From assembly GCF_900108175.1 (NCBI RefSeq), contig NZ_FNVO01000012.1:184923-248922 (forward strand): DNA of 64,000 nucleotides, in the 5' to 3' direction. The stretch comes from Thermomonospora echinospora (lineage in GTDB: Bacteria > Actinomycetota > Actinomycetes > Streptosporangiales > Streptosporangiaceae). Below are positions 24,761 to 33,661 of the stretch, piece by piece. The translations under genes were made by a program, and so were the position numbers. Positions within the stretch are counted from its first letter, which is position 1. The number at the start of each line of letters is the position of its first letter. The notes below the pieces were generated by a model, which was given only the letters and a program-made list of their open reading frames with translations, was not told where the DNA came from and did not search any database.

Positions 24761-26194
24761 ATGCAAAGCCGCCGAGACCTCTACCAGGCCCACCGGCTGA
24801 TGATGCAGCGGGTCGGGCTGGCGCTGCTGCAGGGCGAGCCCGACACCGCCGAGTCGCCGATGAAGCGGCTGTCCATCGGCGCGTTCTCCGGCGCGATGGT
24901 CGCGCTGCTGATCGCCGGTGTCTTCGGCATCTGGGGCCTGCTGTCGCCCGGCGGCGCCAAGGGCCTGGACAAGCCCGGCATCCTCATCATCGAGAAGGAG
25001 ACCGGCACCAAGTACATCTACGACGCCAACAGCAAGAAGATGCTGCCGGTGGCCAATTACGCCTCGGCGCTGCTGGCCCTGCAGTCGGGTAAGCCCGAGC
25101 GACGCACCGTCTCCCGCAAGTCGCTGGCCAAGTTCGAGCGCGGCCCGATGATCGGCATTCCCGACGCCCCCGACTCGCTGCCCGACCCCAAGCAGCTCAT
25201 CAAGGGCCCCTGGTCGGTGTGCGTGCGCAACGCCAAGGGGGCGACCGGCGTCCCGCAGAACTTCACCACCCTGGTGGCCGGGCGCAGCGTCGGCGGACGC
25301 GCCCTCGGCGAGGCGGAGGCACTGGTGGTGCAGTCGGGCGGCCAGCCCTGGGTGATCTGGAAGGGCAGGAAGATGAAGCTCGGCCTGGCCGCCGACCAGG
25401 TCCCCACCATCACCGGCGGCACCCTGGCCATGGAGGTGGACGACACCTGGCTGAACGCCGTCCAGCCGGCCAGGGACTTCGCCGCCCCGACGATCCCCGG
25501 CCTGGGGCGGCCGGTGGACTGGGCCCGGGGGCGGGGACGCGTCGGGCAGATCTTCCGCGCCGACTCCGGCGGGGGAGGCGTCCTGTGGTACGTGCTGCTG
25601 GGCGACGGCCGGCTGGCGCTGATCTCCGACACCCAGGCCCAGCTGCTGCTCAGAAACCCGCAGACCGCCAAGGCCTACCCCGGCGAGCAGGTCGCCTTCC
25701 AGGAGGTGGACGTGGCGACGGCCAGCACGATCAAGTCGTCCACCCAGCTCTACGACCAGGAACTGCCGCGCACCCTGCCGCGCTTCGCCACCTGGGACAC
25801 CACGGACCCGCTGTGCGCGGTGTTCGCGGCCGGGTCCTCCACCGAGGCCTCGCTGACCATCGGCGGCACCCTTCCGCCGCCGTCCGGCACCGAGCTCGGC
25901 GCCGGCGCGGGCGGCGGTACGTCCGTCGACCAGGTGGTGCTGCCCCCGGGCGGGGCCGCGCTGGTCGGGCAGGCGGTGGGCAACGGGGCGGTCAGCAGTC
26001 TGGCCCTCGTCAGCGACCAGGGGATTCGCTACGCGTTGCCATCCGGGGAAATCGCGTCCAAACTGGGCTTTGACCCGTCCAAGGCGACTCCGGTGCCGTC
26101 CAGTGTTCTGCATCTCATTCGCGAAGGTCCCGCACTGGAGCCGCGACGGGCCGTCACCCCTCTGCAAATCCGCACTTCAGCCGGGGGGCAGTAG
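24761..26194 (+). CDS. eccB: Type VII secretion protein EccB
   Basis: A 477-residue protein with a short cytosolic N terminus (MQSRRDLYQAHRLMMQRVGLAL, the diagnostic EccB opening), one membrane helix (about 38–60) and a large external domain with repeated GTKYIYDANSKKMLPVANYASALL-type strands. Two cysteines (SVCVRN, DPLCAVF) probably form the conserved disulfide. EccB joins EccC and EccD in the secretion complex. No EccE gene is present in the window, which is common outside mycobacteria. Confidence 0.95.
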   Translation: MQSRRDLYQAHRLMMQRVGLALLQGEPDTAESPMKRLSIGAFSGAMVALLIAGVFGIWGLLSPGGAKGLDKPGILIIEKETGTKYIYDANSKKMLPVANYASALLALQSGKPERRTVSRKSLAKFERGPMIGIPDAPDSLPDPKQLIKGPWSVCVRNAKGATGVPQNFTTLVAGRSVGGRALGEAEALVVQSGGQPWVIWKGRKMKLGLAADQVPTITGGTLAMEVDDTWLNAVQPARDFAAPTIPGLGRPVDWARGRGRVGQIFRADSGGGGVLWYVLLGDGRLALISDTQAQLLLRNPQTAKAYPGEQVAFQEVDVATASTIKSSTQLYDQELPRTLPRFATWDTTDPLCAVFAAGSSTEASLTIGGTLPPPSGTELGAGAGGGTSVDQVVLPPGGAALVGQAVGNGAVSSLALVSDQGIRYALPSGEIASKLGFDPSKATPVPSSVLHLIREGPALEPRRAVTPLQIRTSAGGQ

Positions 26195-26409
26195 GTAAGA
26201 CGCCGACGGCGCCGGATTGGTTCGCCGGTGTCCGCATGAGGCATCGTTTTCTTTTCCGCCTCGACACGCCGTGGGGCAAGCCGTAGTGTTACATGCGCTT
26301 TCGGGTCACAAGGGTTGTGCCGATGTCGTGTGTCCAGCGGGCGAGTGCGGCTCGTGTACGGGGTGCTTGTGACACGCTCAGATCAACAACGCTCCCACGG
26401 AGGTGAACT

Positions 26410-26730
26410 GTGGCCCCGCAGTCAGCAGCTGACAGGGCGGCAATGGCCCAGGCCGCGCAGCGGATCGACCAGTCCGCCGGCGTCATCAAGGGCCTGCAGA
26501 GCAAGCTCGACGGCCACAAGGCCCAGCTGATGTCCGGCTGGGCGGGCAACGCGTCCGTCTCGTTCGACCGGGTCTTCAACGAGTTCCACACCAAGATGGG
26601 GCAGATCCTGCAGGAACTCGAGGGCATCCACGTCAAGCTGGTGGACACCCGCATCCGCTACGAGAGCACCGAGCAGGAGCAGGCCGACGCGGTCAACAAG
26701 ATCAACGCCCTGCTGAACGGCACCACCTGA
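26410..26730 (+). CDS. WXG100 protein, EsxB/CFP-10-like
   Basis: A 106-residue helix-turn-helix with the turn SGWAGNASVSFDRVF (W-x-G) and the C-terminal export motif Y-ESTE (YxxxE). GTG 26410 follows GGAGGTGA. It is paired with the next gene, also WXG100, in the classical esxB-esxA order, and probably forms a secreted heterodimer. A 215-base upstream gap probably holds its promoter, so the pair may be expressed independently of eccDB. Confidence 0.88.
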   Translation: MAPQSAADRAAMAQAAQRIDQSAGVIKGLQSKLDGHKAQLMSGWAGNASVSFDRVFNEFHTKMGQILQELEGIHVKLVDTRIRYESTEQEQADAVNKINALLNGTT

Positions 26731-26767
26731 CCGCCGCCCCGGCATCTGATCTCGGAGGACGAGGAAC

Positions 26768-27061
26768 GTGACGGACTACACCAAGGTCAACTTCGGCGCG
26801 ATGCAGCAGGCCCAGGCCGACTTCACCCTGGCCTACCGGGCGCTGGTCGACGAGCTCGACGACCTCGAGGCCACCCTGGAGCGCTCGCTGTCCCAGTGGG
26901 AGGGCGACGCGGTCCAGGCCTACTGGGAGGCCAAGGCCAAGTGGGATGCCGCCGCCGCCCACATCGGCAACGTGCTCAACCAGCTCGGCGTCGTGATCGG
27001 TGAGGCGCACTCCAACTACAGCGCCGCCGAGCAGGCCAACGCCGGCATCTGGGGCGGCTGA
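26768..27061 (+). CDS. WXG100 protein, EsxA/ESAT-6-like
   Basis: A 97-residue protein with the turn SQWEGDAVQAYW and the C terminus NAGIWGG common to actinobacterial EsxA proteins. ATG? The start is GTG 26768, preceded by CGGAGGACGAG. It is the partner of the gene 37 bases upstream. The helices are rich in Ala and Glu as usual for the family. Confidence 0.9.
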   Translation: MTDYTKVNFGAMQQAQADFTLAYRALVDELDDLEATLERSLSQWEGDAVQAYWEAKAKWDAAAAHIGNVLNQLGVVIGEAHSNYSAAEQANAGIWGG

Positions 27062-27165
27062 TCCGACCGGCGGCATGACGTCGTGCGGCCCGGAGCTCCC
27101 AGCGCCGCACGACGTCGGTCGCGTCAGCGGCCGGCCGCCCTCGAACCGGGGAAGGGGTGTGTGCA

Positions 27166-27705
27166 ATGGGCGCCCAGTACGAATATCCCGAGAAGCTGAA
27201 GGAACTCGGGATCAGCGAGCAGGACTTCGGGGAGATGGACCCCGACCTGCAGCGGTGGTACTACCTGGAATACCACGGTGCCGCCGCCAGGCCGCAGGAC
27301 ATCCACTTCCCGCGCGGCACCGCGCCGAGCGGGGACTTCAAGTTCGAAGCGGGGGACGGCTTCGACGTCAAGCCGCAGAAGCTCCGCGACCTCGCCGACG
27401 CTCTCGAGTCGGACCTGAACGAGTTGAAGCCGCTGCTGTCACGCATTCAGAGCGAGGGCCTGATCAGCACGTCGCATGTCGGCGAGTGGCCGTCCGGCGC
27501 GGAGTTCGCCCGGGTGGCGAGCAACACGCAGACGGGTTTCAACCAGTACCTGACCGACGTCGTCGCCGGGTACAACGGTGTGATCAGCAGGCTCCGCACC
27601 ACGGCCGACAACTACGACAAGGCCGAGAAGAAGACCAACGAGCAGGCGAACAGCGTCAACACGAACGGTCCCAGCCCGACCACCAACGGCAACGTGGCGC
27701 TGTAG
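27166..27705 (+). CDS. Type VII-associated protein with WXG100-like segment, 179 aa
   Basis: ATG 27166 follows GAAGGGG. The first 65 residues are acidic and aromatic (DFGEMDPDLQRWYYLEY). Residues about 70–160 (KLRDLADALESDLNELKPLLSRI ... GEWPSGAEFARVA) read like a diverged WXG100 hairpin with a W-x-S-G turn. The tail is Asn/Thr/Pro-rich and disordered. There is no signal peptide. It lies between the esx pair and the Gly/Pro-rich WXG100 protein, so it is a probable substrate or chaperone of the system. I do not recognise a named family. Confidence 0.65.
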   Translation: MGAQYEYPEKLKELGISEQDFGEMDPDLQRWYYLEYHGAAARPQDIHFPRGTAPSGDFKFEAGDGFDVKPQKLRDLADALESDLNELKPLLSRIQSEGLISTSHVGEWPSGAEFARVASNTQTGFNQYLTDVVAGYNGVISRLRTTADNYDKAEKKTNEQANSVNTNGPSPTTNGNVAL

Positions 27706-27742
27706 CAGGGTCGTGTGAGGAAGGCAGGCGAAAGGCAGTCGG

Positions 27743-28924
27743 ATGGGGAAAGTCGACTTCCGGATCCACAATGGAACCTCACAGTGCCATACGACCAACG
27801 GTGAGAGTTTCGAAGAGGTCAAGCGGCGGCTGAAGTCACTCCAGCCCGAGCCCGTGGAGAAGGCCAGCAAGGCGTACAACGACGCCTCTGTCGTGCTCGC
27901 CAGAATGTCCAACCGGCTGCTGGACCATGCCAAGGCGCTGGTCGACAACTGGAGCGGCAAGGAGGCGCAGAAGGCTCTGGACCAGCTCAAGCAGGTCCAC
28001 TGGACCACGACCGAGCTGTCGAACAAGAGCTTCAAGGTCGCGCACTCCTACCACTGGTACAGCTCAGAGATCCTGACGTGGTACAAGAACGTCGGCGAGA
28101 CGATGAGCGACGGCATGTTCACCACTGGCGGCGACCACGAGTTCGCCCGCCAGTACCTCGGCAAGCTCTACATGCGCACCGGGGAAGCCCAGATGGTCAT
28201 CCCCACCAGCATCACCAAGGATTTGCCAAGCGACAACCGAGGCGGATTCGAGGAACCTAAGGGTCCCGGCGGTGGACCTGGTGGCGGTCCTGGTGGCGGT
28301 CCTGGTGGTCTGCCAGGCGGCGGTCCTGGTGGCCTCCCAGGAGGCGGTCCAGGCGGATCAGGTGATCCATTTGCGCCTAAGGGAAACGGGCCCAACCTTC
28401 CAGGTGGACCTGGTGACCCGAACTATCCGGGTGGACCTGGTGGCCCAAATTACCCAGGCGGGCCTGGTGACCCGAACTATCCAGGTGGACCTGGTGGTCC
28501 CAATTACCCAGGCGGGCCTGGTAGCCCGAATTATCCAGGCGGGCCGACCGATCCGTTCGGCCGTGGTGGCGGCGATACCGACCTGTCGAACCTGCCCGGT
28601 GGTGGCGGTGGCGGTCTCGGTGGTCTTCCAGGCGGTGGCGGCGGTGGTCTGCCAGGCGGTGGCCCTGGCGGCCTCGGCCCCGTAGGCGCTGGACCGGGTG
28701 GTCTCGGAGCCGGTGGTCTCGGGCCCGGCGGCATGGGACCGGGCGGCTTCGGGCCCGTCGGCGCAGGGGTGGCTGGACGAAACGGCATGAGTGGTATGCC
28801 CATGATGCCCGGTGCCGGCGGCGGCAAGGACGGTGAGAAGGAGCGCGAGCGCACCACCTGGCTGACCGAGGACGAGGACGTCTGGGGCGCCGACGGTGAC
28901 ACCGCTCCACCAGTGATCGGCTGA
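27743..28924 (+). CDS. WXG100-like protein with long Gly/Pro-rich tail
   Basis: 393 residues. The N-terminal 150 residues form a WXG100-type hairpin (turn DNWSGKEAQKAL). From residue about 170 the sequence is low-complexity: GGGP repeats, five tandem nine-residue units PGG-PG-[DGS]-PNY, then GGLGGLPGGGGG and PVGAG tracts, ending in an acidic segment (WLTEDEDVWGADGD). The layout resembles PPE-type or EspB-like substrates with a repetitive surface region. No membrane helix or signal peptide. It precedes the second mycosin gene. Confidence 0.75.
   Translation: MGKVDFRIHNGTSQCHTTNGESFEEVKRRLKSLQPEPVEKASKAYNDASVVLARMSNRLLDHAKALVDNWSGKEAQKALDQLKQVHWTTTELSNKSFKVAHSYHWYSSEILTWYKNVGETMSDGMFTTGGDHEFARQYLGKLYMRTGEAQMVIPTSITKDLPSDNRGGFEEPKGPGGGPGGGPGGGPGGLPGGGPGGLPGGGPGGSGDPFAPKGNGPNLPGGPGDPNYPGGPGGPNYPGGPGDPNYPGGPGGPNYPGGPGSPNYPGGPTDPFGRGGGDTDLSNLPGGGGGGLGGLPGGGGGGLPGGGPGGLGPVGAGPGGLGAGGLGPGGMGPGGFGPVGAGVAGRNGMSGMPMMPGAGGGKDGEKERERTTWLTEDEDVWGADGDTAPPVIG
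28400..28534 (+). repeat. Five 27-bp coding tandem repeats (PGGPGxPNY)
   Basis: Five in-frame copies of a 27-base unit alternate GAC/GGC/AGC at the variable codon. Third positions vary (CCA/CCG, GGT/GGC, AAC/AAT), so the copies are not fresh slippage products. Confidence 0.85.
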
Positions 28925-29013
28925 CTGGCTCCGCGCCCGAGTATGGCCGGGGTCGTGATGTGGGCGGATGGCAGGCCCTGCCGTCCGCCCACAGCGGCGT
29001 ACGGAAGAGGTGG

Positions 29014-30324
29014 ATGGTGCGACGCCTGATACGAGTAGCCGCGGCAACGCTCGCAATAGCTTTGGCCGGAGCGCCTACGGCTGCGGCAGAGGCGGTACCT
29101 CGGCCGAATATAAACGTTCAGTGGTGGTTCGATTCATGGGCGATCGAACAACTGGTCTGGCCTGCGACTAAAGGTCGCGGAGTTACTGTTGCGGTAATTG
29201 ATACTGGTGTCAATGCCCAACTTCCTGACCTTCAGGGTGTGCTTCTGCCTGGCAAAAATTTTCTGGGCGGCGGAAACGTGGTTCGCCGGGACACCGATGA
29301 AGAGAAATTTGGCCACGGCACGGGCATGATAAGTCTGATTGCCGCTCAGGGGGGAAGAACGGGCTTTGTTGGTCTGGCCCCGGAGGCTAAGGTTCTTCCG
29401 ATCGTTGCTAATACTGGAGAAGACACGATAGGTCCTGCGGTCCGCTATGCTGCGGACCAGGGAGCCAAGGTTATTAATATCTCCAAAGGGGCCTCTGCGG
29501 GTAATATAGAATGTCCGCCAGGCTTGCAGGCTGCCGTAGTCTATGCGGCAAAGAAAGACGCAATCGTCGTAGCGTCGGCCGGCAATAGTGGAAATCTATC
29601 AAATTTCCCAGAGTACCCGGCTTCGTGTCCCGGAGTGGTAGGTGTTGGGGCTATTGACAACCAGGGTGCTCCATGGGAACAGACTCAGCGCCAAGACTAT
29701 GTCGTGATGGCTGCACCAGGTGTCGGAATCTCGGCCATCAGTAGGGATGGACGAGTCTGGGGGAATGGAGAGGGAACAAGCCAAGCGGCCGCGCTGGCAT
29801 CTGGGGCGTTTGCGCTTGTGCGGAGTCGGTTCCCGGACATGTCGGCTCGGGAGGTCGTGCAGCTCGTCACCAACACGACTGTGGATGTCGGTCCCAAGGG
29901 GCGGGATGACATGACCGGGTTCGGAGCCATCAGTCTGCGGCGGGCGTTGCGGGAAAAGGTGCCGGCGAGCGCACCCAACCCCGTCTATGAGCGGCTTGAC
30001 AAGGTGATGGCGCAGTCCTCGCCCGGTTCGTCCGGGGCGCCGTCCTCGGCGGATGACGGGGACGACGGCGGTTCCGGGAATCTCACGTTGATCCTGGTCG
30101 TCGGCCTGGTGCTGGTCGGTATCGCCGTGGTCGGAGTGCCGATCTCCATCGCTCGCGACCGTAAGAAGAAGCGAGGACGCGACCAGCCGCCGCCGCCCGG
30201 TGGGGGGCCGGGGACGCCGCCGTCGTTTGGGGCGCCTCCTGGTGGTCAGCCGCCGTACACGCAGGCGCCTTACGGGCCACCGTCGGGGCCGCAGCCGCCG
30301 TACCCACCGCATCGGGGAGGGTGA
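29014..30324 (+). CDS. mycP: Second mycosin (subtilisin-like protease), compositionally mosaic
   Basis: A 436-residue S8 protease with a signal peptide (1–26), triad Asp63 (VAVIDTG), His101 (FGHGT) and Ser256 (GEGTSQAAA), oxyanion Asn191, a membrane helix (357–379) and a basic, Pro-rich tail (PPYTQAPYGPPSGPQ). The mature enzyme lacks the long linker of the first mycosin. Bases 29040–29760 are markedly AT-richer (about 50% GC, codons such as ATA, TTT, AAA) than the 3' third, suggesting the protease core came from a different source. ATG 29014 or GTG 29017 are both possible starts. Confidence 0.9.
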   Translation: MVRRLIRVAAATLAIALAGAPTAAAEAVPRPNINVQWWFDSWAIEQLVWPATKGRGVTVAVIDTGVNAQLPDLQGVLLPGKNFLGGGNVVRRDTDEEKFGHGTGMISLIAAQGGRTGFVGLAPEAKVLPIVANTGEDTIGPAVRYAADQGAKVINISKGASAGNIECPPGLQAAVVYAAKKDAIVVASAGNSGNLSNFPEYPASCPGVVGVGAIDNQGAPWEQTQRQDYVVMAAPGVGISAISRDGRVWGNGEGTSQAAALASGAFALVRSRFPDMSAREVVQLVTNTTVDVGPKGRDDMTGFGAISLRRALREKVPASAPNPVYERLDKVMAQSSPGSSGAPSSADDGDDGGSGNLTLILVVGLVLVGIAVVGVPISIARDRKKKRGRDQPPPPGGGPGTPPSFGAPPGGQPPYTQAPYGPPSGPQPPYPPHRGG

Positions 30325-30325
30325 A

Positions 30326-32119
30326 GTGACCGAACAGCCCAACAGGATCGCGACGCTGCTCAACCCTGGGGACGTTCAGCAGGCCGCGCCCGTGCAGCCC
30401 GCTCCGCCGCCGCCCGCCTACGTTCCCCAGCCCGCGCTGGACGGCGACGGGCTCGGCGCGCAGATCTACATCGGCGGGAACGAGGTCGAGGCCGACGACG
30501 GCGGCGTCGAGATCCGGTTCAACCGGGACGGCTCCACGGCCGTCGGCCTGCCGGAGTCCGGGCCGGGCCTGCCTGGCGGTGGAACGGCGGCGCCCATGCC
30601 GGCGGGTGCTCCCGGAACCCCGGAGGGGGCTTCGCTCGCCCCGCATCAGGAGGGCGTTCCGCCGGCGGCAGGGCAGGGACCGGGCGAAGCGGCCCCGATG
30701 CCCGCCCCGGCACCTTCACCGCCATCAGCGTCCGGGATGCCGGGAGAGGCGGTCCAGCTTCCGCACCGGGTAGGCGACGGCGGATCCAGGGCGAACCTGG
30801 AGGGCGAGACGGCGACCCTGCCCCATCACCAGGCAGGCGGTGTTCCGCCCGCCCCCTCGGATGCCTCCGGCGGCCATCTCGCGGGCGGCCCGGGCCCGGT
30901 GCAGACAATGCCCGCGCCGGGGGCTGCGGGTGGTGCCGCCGGTTCCGGCGGTTCCGCCGAGAGCCACCTTGCCGGTGGACCTGGCCAAGTTGAGGCAATG
31001 CCCGCACCCGTTGGTACGGAGGGGGCCGGTGGCGTTGTCGGCAGCCACCTTGCGGGCGGACCTGGACAGGTGGAGATGATGCCCGCGCCCGCGCCGGGCG
31101 GGCCGGGCAACCTGGCGGATCCGGGTGCGGCGATGCCAGCGCCCGCGCCAGGGGCTGCGGGTGGTTCCGCCGAGAGCCATCTTGCCGGTGGGCCTGGTCA
31201 GGTGGAGACGATGCCCGCACCCGCGCCGGGTGGACCGGGGAATCTAGTAGATCCTGGTGTGCCGATGCCGGCGGGTGAACCTGGGGCGTCGGGCGGACGA
31301 CCGGGGGACCCGGGTGGGCAGGCCGGGGCCCAAGAGGCGGCACAGCATGTGACCGGGACCGGGCCGAACGCGGCGTCGGCGGACGTTCATGTCGATCCGG
31401 ACAGCGGGCTGAAGCCGGAGATCCGCAAGAATCCCGACGGCAGCCTGGACGTGGTCGTTCCGAAGGGGCCGGGACATCCGGAGGATGTCCGGATCCATGT
31501 GGATCCGGGCAAGCACGTCAGGATCGACCTGGACAAGAACCCGGACGGCACCCTCAAGGTCAAGGTGGGGAAGGCACCGCCGCATCCCGAGGGGCCGGCG
31601 CCGGGCGCCGACCCGGCCAAGCTGCCGGGTGGCCAGTCGTCGCCGGAGATGCCCAAGCCCCCCGGCGGCGGCCCTCCCGGCGGAGGCGGAATGCCGCCGG
31701 GCGGTGGAGGCGGCATGCCCTCCGGCGGCGGCGGGCCGTCCGGTGGTGGGGGGCCGTCGGGCGGCGGTGGGCCGTCCGGTGGTGGAATGCCCCGGATGCC
31801 GCAGGGGCCGCCGGGTCCGGGCGGCCCCGGCGGCGGTGACCGCCAGGTCGACTCCACCGCCGTGCGCAAGCTGGGTGACGACATCGACATCCAGGCCGGC
31901 GGCAAGATGGACGCCGCCAAACGCCGGATGGACAACACCGAGGTGTCCTGGCCGGCCTTCGGGGTGCTGGGCTTCCCGCTGAACATGGCGCACGGCCAGG
32001 TGAAGGGGAGCGCGTCACAGTATCTGGCCGACGGGCGCAGCACGCTGACCGACTGGAAGCGGTCGCTGCACCGCAACGCCGACACCTGGAAGGGCGCCGA
32101 GGATGCCAACACGCTGTGA
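30326..32119 (+). CDS. Large Pro/Ala/Gly-rich protein with EspC-like C-terminal domain
   Basis: 597 residues. GTG 30326 lies two bases after the mycosin stop, with GGGGAGG upstream. The middle has four degenerate repeats of SHLAGGPGQVExMPAP (about bases 30870–31230), then a charged segment (VHVDPDSGLKPEIRKNPDGSLDV, DLDKNPDGTLKVKVGKAPP), then Gly-rich GGGGPSGG tracts. The last 90 residues (VDSTAVRKLGDDIDIQAGGKM ... FGVLGF ... NADTWKGAEDANTL) resemble the EspC-type excreted-substrate domain of type VII systems. It is probably a secreted surface protein whose C terminus carries the export signal. Confidence 0.68.
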   Translation: MTEQPNRIATLLNPGDVQQAAPVQPAPPPPAYVPQPALDGDGLGAQIYIGGNEVEADDGGVEIRFNRDGSTAVGLPESGPGLPGGGTAAPMPAGAPGTPEGASLAPHQEGVPPAAGQGPGEAAPMPAPAPSPPSASGMPGEAVQLPHRVGDGGSRANLEGETATLPHHQAGGVPPAPSDASGGHLAGGPGPVQTMPAPGAAGGAAGSGGSAESHLAGGPGQVEAMPAPVGTEGAGGVVGSHLAGGPGQVEMMPAPAPGGPGNLADPGAAMPAPAPGAAGGSAESHLAGGPGQVETMPAPAPGGPGNLVDPGVPMPAGEPGASGGRPGDPGGQAGAQEAAQHVTGTGPNAASADVHVDPDSGLKPEIRKNPDGSLDVVVPKGPGHPEDVRIHVDPGKHVRIDLDKNPDGTLKVKVGKAPPHPEGPAPGADPAKLPGGQSSPEMPKPPGGGPPGGGGMPPGGGGGMPSGGGGPSGGGGPSGGGGPSGGGMPRMPQGPPGPGGPGGGDRQVDSTAVRKLGDDIDIQAGGKMDAAKRRMDNTEVSWPAFGVLGFPLNMAHGQVKGSASQYLADGRSTLTDWKRSLHRNADTWKGAEDANTL

Positions 32120-32135
32120 CGAAGGGGGCCGGTGA

Positions 32136-32813
32136 ATGAGCTTCGTGGAGAGCGGCAAGTGGCTGTGCATGATGGCGATCGCCGAGGCGACGGCGGCCTC
32201 GTTCGTGATCCCGGCGGCGATCCCGATGACCGTCATGATCGGGCTGTCCTACTCCGACCCGGGTGCGATGGAGACCGCCGGCGCCGAGTGGAAGCAGACC
32301 GCCAAGGAGCTCGAGAACATGAAGGACGAGCTCAAGCAGATGGCGGCCGGGGTGCCGGAGGAGAAGTGGTCCGCCAAGGACCGCGAGGCGTTCAACAAGG
32401 CCCTGGAGCAGTACTCGCAGGAACTGGACAAGGTGCACGGCTTCACCGGCGACGTCGGTGACATGCTCGATATGGCGTCCAAGATCTTCTTCGCGTTCGC
32501 GGTGCTGGCCTTCGCGCTGGCGCAGATCCTGGCGATCCAGGCGCTGGCGATCATCGCGGCGTCCTGGACGGTGGTGGGCGCCGCCGCGCTGATGGCCGCG
32601 GCCAACGCCACGGCCGGGGTCTTCGACGGGATCATCGCGGCGTCCTCGATCAGCCTGAAGACCGCCGTCCTGCTGATCGGCGGCATCATCGGCGCCGGCA
32701 TGATCGTCTACTCGCAGACCGCGGGCAAGGGCGCCAACCCGGACGGCTCCGGCCCGGTCATGTTCAAGAAGGCCCAGATCGCTCCGGGCGGCATGCCGAA
32801 CCTGTCCGTCTGA
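32136..32813 (+). CDS. Membrane protein with WXG100-like hairpin (cassette 1)
   Basis: 225 residues; ATG 32136. A hydrophobic N-terminal segment (MMAIAEATAASFVIPAAIPMTVMIGL), a helical hairpin of about 65 residues with the turn EEKWSAKDREAFNKAL (W-S-A instead of W-x-G), and two to three membrane helices (FFAFAVLAFALAQILAIQALAIIAA; TAVLLIGGIIGAGMIVY). The same architecture recurs at 35377, again directly after an EspC-like gene. It may receive or form pores with the preceding EspC-like protein. No named family is recognised. Confidence 0.65.
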   Translation: MSFVESGKWLCMMAIAEATAASFVIPAAIPMTVMIGLSYSDPGAMETAGAEWKQTAKELENMKDELKQMAAGVPEEKWSAKDREAFNKALEQYSQELDKVHGFTGDVGDMLDMASKIFFAFAVLAFALAQILAIQALAIIAASWTVVGAAALMAAANATAGVFDGIIAASSISLKTAVLLIGGIIGAGMIVYSQTAGKGANPDGSGPVMFKKAQIAPGGMPNLSV

Positions 32814-32896
32814 GCGAAGGCTCGTTCCGCGGGGTGCTCGGGCCGTCTCCCGAAAGACGACCGTAGGGAGAGGGCCCCGCGCGGTAGGGTCGGCGG

Positions 32897-33661
32897 ATGC
32901 TCCTGCGTGCCCGGGGGATCGCACGATCCCTGGTGATGTACTACGGGGTGCCGGGTAAGCACCGGCGCTCGCTGCGTCTGTACCGCGAGTTCCTCGGGCC
33001 GGGTGATCTGGCCTTCGACGTCGGCGCCCATGTGGGCGGCCGGGTGCGCGTCTGGCGGCGCGTGGGGGCGCGGGTGGTCGCGGTCGAGCCGCAGCCCGAC
33101 TGCCTGCGCGTCCTGCGGCTGCTCTTCGGCCGCGACCGCGCGGTCACCATCGTGCCGACGGCCGCCGGGGCGCGGGCCGGGCGGGCGCGGCTGGCGCTGT
33201 CCACCGCGACGCCGACGGTTTCGTCGATGTCGGCCGACTGGCGGGAGTCGGTGGCGACGGACCGCAGTTTCGCCCGCGTACGGTGGGACCGCTCCGTCGA
33301 GGTGGAGGTGGTGACCCTCGACGACCTCATCGCGGCCCACGGCGTGCCGGCCTTCTGCAAGATCGACGTCGAGGGCTTCGAGGCCGACGTGCTGGCCGGG
33401 CTCACCCGGCCCCTGCCCGCGCTGTCGCTGGAGTACGTGCCCTCGGCGCACGACGCCGCCTTGGCCGCGCTGGACATCGTGGAACGGCTCGGCGCGACGG
33501 CGGGCGGCTATCTCTACAACTACTCGCCCGTCGAGACGATGCGGTTCGCCGGCGAACGCTGGGTCGACGCGGCCGCCCTGGTGCGGTTTCTGGAACGCAT
33601 CCGCCCGCTGGGTCGCTCCGGTGACGTCTACGCGCGCCTGCGGAACCCGGCGGGGGAGTGA
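32897..33661 (+). CDS. FkbM-family methyltransferase
   Basis: A 254-residue SAM-dependent methyltransferase. Motif I is LAFDVGAHVGGRVRVWRRVGARVVAVEPQP, and the FkbM signature FCKIDVEGFEADVLAGL is clear. Such enzymes O-methylate sugars in glycans or antibiotics; the substrate here is unknown. TAGGGT (32885–32890) ends six bases before ATG 32897, so the transcript may be leaderless. It interrupts the type VII island and does not belong to its conserved set. Confidence 0.86.
   Translation: MLLRARGIARSLVMYYGVPGKHRRSLRLYREFLGPGDLAFDVGAHVGGRVRVWRRVGARVVAVEPQPDCLRVLRLLFGRDRAVTIVPTAAGARAGRARLALSTATPTVSSMSADWRESVATDRSFARVRWDRSVEVEVVTLDDLIAAHGVPAFCKIDVEGFEADVLAGLTRPLPALSLEYVPSAHDAALAALDIVERLGATAGGYLYNYSPVETMRFAGERWVDAAALVRFLERIRPLGRSGDVYARLRNPAGE

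Noticed and set aside
26395..26409. GTTCACCTCCG on the - strand before the EsxB-like gene
   Set aside because: It is the complement of that gene's ribosome-binding site (GGAGGTGAAC), so the resemblance to a PHO unit is coincidental.
28265..29060. - strand Pro/Arg-rich frames across the Gly/Pro repeat region
   Set aside because: Repetitive codons leave several frames open by chance; the + strand frame carries the WXG100 head and a proper start.
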